A DNA stretch of 10,593 nt from Bacillota bacterium (GTDB lineage Bacteria > Bacillota > Clostridia > Christensenellales > SZUA-584): NCBI GenBank assembly GCA_023441905.1, contig JAEZNC010000101.1, positions 1 to 10,593 of the forward strand, in the 5' to 3' direction. The stretch's first letter is position 1. Every line of letters starts with the position of its first letter. Below, piece after piece: positions 6,106 through 10,593 of the stretch. The translations under genes were made by a program, and so were the position numbers. Under the pieces are notes generated by a model. That model was not told the origin of the DNA, searched no databases, and worked only from the letters and a program-made list of their open reading frames with translations.

Positions 6106-7439
6106 TCTTTCTCACTTCGCCTGTCGTAAATTTTGTTTACGATTTCCATCGTCTCGTCGAATGAATACCGTTCATCCACCTGCTGACGCAGCAGGCCGGT
6201 AATTGAATCGTTGAGCGCGATCGCCTCGTCAATCTTCGCACTGGATCCGGGTTTATACGCGCCGATGGATATGAGATCCTGCGCGTCCTTATAGGTGGAC
6301 ATCACGCCTTTTAAGTAGGACACTTTCTTTAACGCATCCCGTTCCATCACATCCGGCATCAGTCTGCTGACGCTTTGCAGCACGTCGATAGCCGGGTAAT
6401 GATTGCTGTTGGCCATCTTGCGCGTGAGCACGATGTGACCATCGAGTATGCCTCTGACCGTGTCCGAAATGGGCTCGTCCAGATCGTCGCCTTCCACGAG
6501 CACGGTATAAAGGCCCGTAATAGACCCATTGCTGCACATGCCCGCGCGTTCAAGCAGCTTGGGCAGAATCGCATACACCGAAGGCGTAAATCCTCGCGAT
6601 ACGGGCGGCTCGCCTATCGCCATGCCGATTTCGCGCTGCGCCATCGCAAAACGTGTGAGGGAGTCCATCATCAGCATCACATCGAGCCCCTGACTGCGGA
6701 AGTATTCCGCAATCGCCGTGCCCACCATGGCGGATTTAAGGCGTACGAGCGCCGGCTGATCCGACGTCGCAATCACGAGAATCGAGCGTTTCAGCCCTTC
6801 TTCCTTGAGGTCCTTTTCAATAAAATCCCGAACCTCGCGTCCTCTCTCGCCAATCAGTACAATCACATTGATATCGGCTGAGGTGTTTCTCGCAATCATA
6901 CCGAGCAACGTGCTTTTCCCAACGCCGCTGCCCGCAAAAATGCCGATTCTCTGTCCCTTGCCGAGCGTCAGCATAGAATCGATCGCTTTGATGCCGAGCG
7001 GCAGTTTCTCAGTGATACGTTTTCTCTCAAGCGGACTTGGCGGGTTGTTCATAATCGGGTAATAATCGTCCGGCTTGATTGGCCCGAGCCCGTCCATCGG
7101 GTTCCCAAGGCCATCGAGCACACGCCCGAGAAATGCGTTGCCCACCGCCACCTTGAGCGCCCTGTTGTCGGAAATCACGTAGCTGCTCGGCCCCACACCC
7201 GACAAATCGCCGAAGGGCATCAGCAGCACCTTTTTTTCCTTAAACCCCACCACTTCAGCCAAAATGTATTTAGACTTGTCATCGGTATAAATGCGGCAGA
7301 TATCTCCAAGCTTGGCGGAAAGACCAATGGCTTCCACCGTCAGGCCGTATATCTGGCTGACCCTGCCGCCGTATTCAAAAAAATCTTTATCGTGAAGCGC
7401 ATCCTTTAAGCGTTGCGTTCTCGCAAACATATCATTCAC
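6102..7439 (-). CDS. fliI: Flagellar type III export ATPase FliI
   Basis: FliI is the hexameric ATPase of the flagellar type III export apparatus, related to the F1-ATPase beta subunit. It hydrolyses ATP at the membrane base to help unfold and feed substrates, working with FliH and FliJ. The 445 residues match family length. Visible motifs are the N-terminal beta-barrel region (YGGRVSQIYGLTVEAIG), LGRVLDGLGNPMDG, Walker A AGSGVGKST at 169-177, the GERGREV loop at 197-203, Walker B VMLMMD at 254-259 followed by SLTRFAMAQREIG, and GEPPVSRGFTPSV. The earliest start is GTG at 7439-7437, inside the end of fliH. An ATG three codons later (7430-7428) has AGGGTG at 6 bases spacing and could be the true start, giving 442 residues. 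The TGA stop overlaps the fliJ ATG by 4 bases. Confidence 0.98.
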   Translation of the reverse strand: MNDMFARTQRLKDALHDKDFFEYGGRVSQIYGLTVEAIGLSAKLGDICRIYTDDKSKYILAEVVGFKEKKVLLMPFGDLSGVGPSSYVISDNRALKVAVGNAFLGRVLDGLGNPMDGLGPIKPDDYYPIMNNPPSPLERKRITEKLPLGIKAIDSMLTLGKGQRIGIFAGSGVGKSTLLGMIARNTSADINVIVLIGERGREVRDFIEKDLKEEGLKRSILVIATSDQPALVRLKSAMVGTAIAEYFRSQGLDVMLMMDSLTRFAMAQREIGMAIGEPPVSRGFTPSVYAILPKLLERAGMCSNGSITGLYTVLVEGDDLDEPISDTVRGILDGHIVLTRKMANSNHYPAIDVLQSVSRLMPDVMERDALKKVSYLKGVMSTYKDAQDLISIGAYKPGSSAKIDEAIALNDSITGLLRQQVDERYSFDETMEIVNKIYDRRSEKE

Positions 7440-8163
7440 CCTGCTCGCTTAAATACTGAGCGATTTTACCCAACTGCATGGGCACCCCCGCATCAACAAT
7501 CTCGCTGTCCGCCTCTATAATGCAGCTGCCTTTGGGCAGGTTGGGGTCGGCAATCACGTCAACCGATGCGGTTTGCACCTCATGACGCAGCCACTGGCCG
7601 TCGTCTTTAAAATACCTCGCATAATCTTCCTTGCTCACATACAGAGAAAAATCGTCGGCATGCCTGATGCTGGAGACCGCCCGCTTGACGATCTCTCTAT
7701 ATACACTGTCGTTCGCATCCAATTGCAGATTCACAATCTTTTCAGCAACATCCATCGACAGCGACAGAATATCGGATTCAAGCGTTTGATAGAGGTTCTG
7801 CCTGTAAGCCTCCACGCGGGACATCACATTCTTTATCTCTTCGTGCTTGGCCATAAGTTCGTCGGCGGCCGCCTGTCTGCCCTCCGCAAGGCCCTGCTCA
7901 TAGCCTTCGCTGTGCGCGGTTTCCTTGATCTGCTCGGCCTCAACGCGTGCATCAAACAAAATCTGCTGCGCCTTTTCATTCGCGCTTTGAATGTGCCTCT
8001 GAGCCATCTCGCGCACAGCAGGCGGAAGCTGTTCCTCGTCCTGTTCACTGAGTATTTTCTCGAGGATCTTCTCTTCCCGCCGGATCGTCTCTTTCGGCGT
8101 AATGACGATGAACGACCGGTTTTGATTCATGTTATCTATCAGCGTTTTGTCTATCTTATACAA
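7432..8163 (-). CDS. fliH: Flagellar export ATPase regulator FliH, TTG start
   Basis: FliH is the stator-like peripheral subunit that holds the FliI ATPase at the export gate and restrains its activity. The 243-residue protein has the usual plan. A charged N-terminal half includes GYEQGLAEG at about 87-95 and a long helical stretch. The C-terminal domain (about 130-243) contains VKRAVSSIRHADDFSLYV and the family-typical ending IADPNLPKGSCIIEADSEIVDAG. The start is TTG at 8163-8161. An in-frame TGA lies directly upstream, so no earlier start exists. A GGGGG run sits 9 bases before it. The first ATG, at codon 12 (8130-8128), has no ribosome binding site. The gene overlaps the end of fliG by 8 bases and the start of fliI by up to 8, which fits coupled translation of the export ATPase complex. 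Confidence 0.95.
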   Translation of the reverse strand: MYKIDKTLIDNMNQNRSFIVITPKETIRREEKILEKILSEQDEEQLPPAVREMAQRHIQSANEKAQQILFDARVEAEQIKETAHSEGYEQGLAEGRQAAADELMAKHEEIKNVMSRVEAYRQNLYQTLESDILSLSMDVAEKIVNLQLDANDSVYREIVKRAVSSIRHADDFSLYVSKEDYARYFKDDGQWLRHEVQTASVDVIADPNLPKGSCIIEADSEIVDAGVPMQLGKIAQYLSEQGE

Positions 8164-9163
8164 TCAGCTCATCCCCCGAATTGCGCGCGATAATGATTTC
8201 GCCCGAATCGTCGAGCCTTCTGATCACATTGACGATCTTCTGCTGCGCTTCTTCCACGTCTCTGACCCTGACCGGCCCCATATATTCCATATCTTCCTTG
8301 ATCATTTCCTGCAGACGCTTACTGATATTATCAAAAATGACCTTCGCCACCTCGTTGGTCGCGCCCTTAAGCGCAATAGCGAGATCGCGGTTGTCGATCT
8401 CCTTGAGCACGCGCTGTATCGACTGGTTGCCGAGCTTGACGATATCCTCGAATATGAACATGCGCTTTCTGATTTCTTCCACGAGCTCTGCGTCCGATTC
8501 TTCGAGCGCCTCAAGCAGATGCCGCTCTGTGCCGCGGTCCACGCTGTTTAATATGCTCACAAGGCTGTCGATGCCGCCTGTGAGGGTTTGGTCGCTCACG
8601 CTGAGCGTGGAGAGCTTTTTCTCGAGCACGCGCTCGGTTTCTTTGATGTATTCCGGCGAGGTGATGCCCATATTCGCGATACGCGCGATCACACTCGTCT
8701 GTTTTTCAAGCGGCAGCGCCGAGAGAATCTGCGCGGCATTCTTGGGGTCCACATACGAGAGTATCAGCGCGATTGTTTGCGGGTGTTCCCCTTGTATGAA
8801 GTTTAGCACCTGTGTGGTGTCGGCTTTGCGTATAAAATCAAAAGGCTTCACGCGCAGTGACGCGGAAAGCCTGCCGATCAGATCATCGGTGCGGTCTTGT
8901 CCGAACGCTTTGTTCAAAATGTCGCGCGCGTAGTCAATACCGCCTTCGGAAATGTACTTGCGCGCAATGCACATCTGCATGAATTCGTCAACCACCGACT
9001 CTTTGATCTCGGGATCCACACGTCTCATGCTCGTGATGCTTAAGGTGAGTTGCTCCACCTCTTCTTCGGTTAAGTATTTAAATACTTTGGCGGCATAATC
9101 CTTGCCCATTGTGATCATGAGTACAGCCGCTTTTTCTTTTGTGTTCAGTTTTTCACGCGTCAT
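8156..9163 (-). CDS. fliG: Flagellar motor switch protein FliG
   Basis: FliG is the rotor protein that couples the MS ring to the C ring and receives torque from MotA. The 335-residue length is normal. The N-terminal domain (about 1-105) binds FliF and starts with the family-like KAAVLMITMG. The middle domain carries the EHPQ motif at 126-129, followed by ALILSYVDPKNAAQILSALP. A GG/GID hinge (TGGIDSLVSILN) leads to the C-terminal torque domain with MFIFEDIVKLGNQSIQRVL and the charged helix EIDNRDLAIALKGA, the region that contacts the stator. The ATG start has a TTAGGAGC ribosome binding site about 7 bases upstream, which includes the fliF stop; the two genes are 10 bases apart. The 3' end overlaps fliH by 8 bases. 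Nothing looks truncated, and identification is secure from motifs and position. Confidence 0.98.
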   Translation of the reverse strand: MTREKLNTKEKAAVLMITMGKDYAAKVFKYLTEEEVEQLTLSITSMRRVDPEIKESVVDEFMQMCIARKYISEGGIDYARDILNKAFGQDRTDDLIGRLSASLRVKPFDFIRKADTTQVLNFIQGEHPQTIALILSYVDPKNAAQILSALPLEKQTSVIARIANMGITSPEYIKETERVLEKKLSTLSVSDQTLTGGIDSLVSILNSVDRGTERHLLEALEESDAELVEEIRKRMFIFEDIVKLGNQSIQRVLKEIDNRDLAIALKGATNEVAKVIFDNISKRLQEMIKEDMEYMGPVRVRDVEEAQQKIVNVIRRLDDSGEIIIARNSGDELIV

Positions 9164-9173
9164 ATCTGTGCTC

Positions 9174-10593
9174 CTAATCTTCGTTCAGCCAGTTACGCAG
9201 CAAATTTGCCACGGATTCCGGATTTTTGCCTATATAATCTTCGAGTATTGAAAGCTTGTTGTCTGTTTTTTCAAAGTCCTCCAGCTTGATTTCATCGAAC
9301 GAGGGCTGGGGCATGTCCATCTGCCCCGGAATGATTTCCTCATCGGCGATATAGTCAAACCCGCCTTCGGCAAGAACGGGCTCCGGTTTCCTTTTAAATG
9401 TGCGTATGATCATAAAGAGGAATATCATCACAATCAGCACAGTGGCGAGTATGATCATCAGGCGCGTGGTTTCCGCGCTCTGCATGCTGCTAAGCATTTC
9501 CTTCTGCTCATTTAAAGCATCCTGGGCAGCCGTATCGTCCACCTTCGCAAACGGCAGCGACATCACCGTGATGCGCTCCGGATCCACGCCGATGGCTGTG
9601 GTCACCAGTTGTTTGAATTCTTCGGAATAATCGTCCACTGCATCGCTGTTGATGATGACCGAAACGGACAGCTCTTCGATTTTGCCTTTTGCTTCATCGA
9701 TCTTCTTATTGATCTGGTTCAGCTCGTAATTGACCTCACGTGACACCTGTATATACGCCGAATCATCTGCGCTTTCTCCGAGGCTATTCAGATACTGAGA
9801 CGCATTGCCGTTTGCATCGAAGCCGGCCACATCGCCGGTGGAGTCGCTCGCGATCTTCTCGAGCAGCTCTTTGGTGCTTACCGGAAGGCCCTCCGTGCTG
9901 CCCTCCACAGGCGGCGCAAATTCCACCGATTCGGTCGTCTTGGAATCAAAGTTGAGCTTGACGTTAACCGTCGCCCTGACGTTGGCCTCTCCCACAACGG
10001 CAGCCAACAGGTTGGTCACCTGCGTTTGCATATCCTGCCGCACTTCATCCTGCAAGCCCATCTGCGTATCCACGCCGTTGATCACACTCTCACCATTGGT
10101 TGAGTAGGCGTTCAAATTGGAATCCATGATGCGCACATCTTCCACAGCCATGCCCGCAACGCCGCCCGCCACCACATCCGCAATGGTCTTCGCTTCGCTG
10201 TCAGACAGCTTCTGGTTGCTTTTCAGCGTGAGCATCACGGAAGCCGTCGGCTTCGTTTCGTCTTTCGACAGCACGTATGAACTGGATTCCCCGAGGTCAA
10301 GGTTGACAATTGCGTCCTCAATCTTGTCCATCTGAAGAATGGTCTGTCTTAAATTTTCCTGAATCTGAAACTGGTAGTATTTATTCTTTTCCATGTCCGT
10401 CATGCCGAGGCCTGCCGCGTTCTGGAAAATCTCGTTATTGAAGCCGCTGCTCGGGTATCCTTGTGTAGCGAGCTGCATTTTTACGTCTGTCGCCGCGCTC
10501 TCCTCCACGAGAATCGTGCCGGTTCCCTGCGTTTTATAGTCCGCGCCCATTTCATCGAGAGCCGTCATCACTTCGCCCGCTTCGGCCGGGCTC
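9174..10593 (-). CDS. fliF: Flagellar MS-ring protein FliF, 5' end cut by window edge
   Basis: FliF forms the MS ring in the cytoplasmic membrane, the base on which the rotor and export gate assemble. The reading frame stays open to the window end, so the gene is partial. About 472 residues are present against a usual 520-560, so the first membrane segment and part of the first ring-building domain are missing. The visible start is the YscJ/FliF-type domain (LDEMGADYK, then GTILVEE, then a GYPSSGFNNEIF stretch). A long periplasmic region follows, including the VNYELNQ segment. A second membrane helix of about 22 hydrophobic residues (LMIILATVLIVMIFLFMIIR) lies 73 residues before the end. The C-terminal tail (LSILEDYIGKNPESVANLLR) is the FliG-binding segment. 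The GTG at 10571-10569 is an internal Val codon, not the start: the frame continues upstream with family-like residues (SPAEAGE). Its TAG stop lies inside the fliG ribosome binding site. Confidence 0.97.
   Translation of the reverse strand, partial: SPAEAGEVMTALDEMGADYKTQGTGTILVEESAATDVKMQLATQGYPSSGFNNEIFQNAAGLGMTDMEKNKYYQFQIQENLRQTILQMDKIEDAIVNLDLGESSSYVLSKDETKPTASVMLTLKSNQKLSDSEAKTIADVVAGGVAGMAVEDVRIMDSNLNAYSTNGESVINGVDTQMGLQDEVRQDMQTQVTNLLAAVVGEANVRATVNVKLNFDSKTTESVEFAPPVEGSTEGLPVSTKELLEKIASDSTGDVAGFDANGNASQYLNSLGESADDSAYIQVSREVNYELNQINKKIDEAKGKIEELSVSVIINSDAVDDYSEEFKQLVTTAIGVDPERITVMSLPFAKVDDTAAQDALNEQKEMLSSMQSAETTRLMIILATVLIVMIFLFMIIRTFKRKPEPVLAEGGFDYIADEEIIPGQMDMPQPSFDEIKLEDFEKTDNKLSILEDYIGKNPESVANLLRNWLNED

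Noticed and set aside
6375..6881. 168-codon plus-strand open frame opposite fliI
   Set aside because: Antisense to the catalytic core of fliI, where codon use keeps the opposite frame open; rich in His and Arg with no domain.
6868..6883. GCCGATAT on the minus strand inside fliI, resembling a sigma-28 -10 box
   Set aside because: No TAAA box lies about 15 bases upstream, and the bases are explained by conserved FliI codons. Similar GCCGATAG in motA and CCGATAAA in fliK also lack a spaced -35.
7573..8933. Long plus-strand open frames opposite fliH and fliG (206 and 250 codons)
   Set aside because: They lie fully antisense to clearly conserved genes, show no recognisable domain and have amino acid content expected of a mirrored frame.
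1..10593. Mobile element, CRISPR array, tRNA or defence system
   Set aside because: Every stretch is filled by syntenic flagellar genes; I saw no repeats, transposase or integrase, and no tRNA-like structure.

Overview
The window is one continuous stretch of a flagellar (fla/che-type) operon, read entirely from the minus strand. The organism is most likely an anaerobic Gram-positive bacterium of the class Clostridia. This rests on four things: the gene order; a FlbD/SwrD gene between flgE and the stator genes; a short hook protein of about 270 residues resembling Bacillus FlgE; and strong AAGGAGG-type ribosome binding sites with frequent TTG starts. I cannot name a genus from the sequence alone.

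Layout in the direction of transcription, from high to low coordinate: fliF (5' end cut by the window edge), fliG, fliH, fliI, fliJ, a MotE/YlxF-like MgtE-N coiled-coil membrane protein, fliK, flgD, flgE, flbD (swrD), motA, motB, and the first five codons of what is probably fliL. Genes overlap by 4-8 bases or sit 5-60 bases apart. Several stop codons lie inside or beside the next gene's ribosome binding site, which suggests translational coupling. No gene-free stretch exceeds 60 bases, and I see no convincing internal promoter or intrinsic terminator, mobile element, RNA gene or CRISPR array.

The genes follow the order of flagellum assembly. FliF builds the MS ring and FliG the rotor switch on it. 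FliH, FliI and FliJ form the export ATPase complex. FliK measures the hook, FlgD caps it and FlgE forms it. MotA and MotB are the stator, and FlbD/SwrD, next to them, is linked in Bacillus to stator power. FliL would be the stator-associated protein.

This is a conserved system, not a new one. The points worth a second look are small: a strong hairpin between flgE and flbD that pairs fully only in the sense RNA; a run of eight C in fliK where a one-base slip in either direction truncates the protein; a short open reading frame with a perfect ribosome binding site overlapping the fliK start; an apparent internal duplication in FlgD; and a cluster of TTG starts, including a likely corrected start for flbD.
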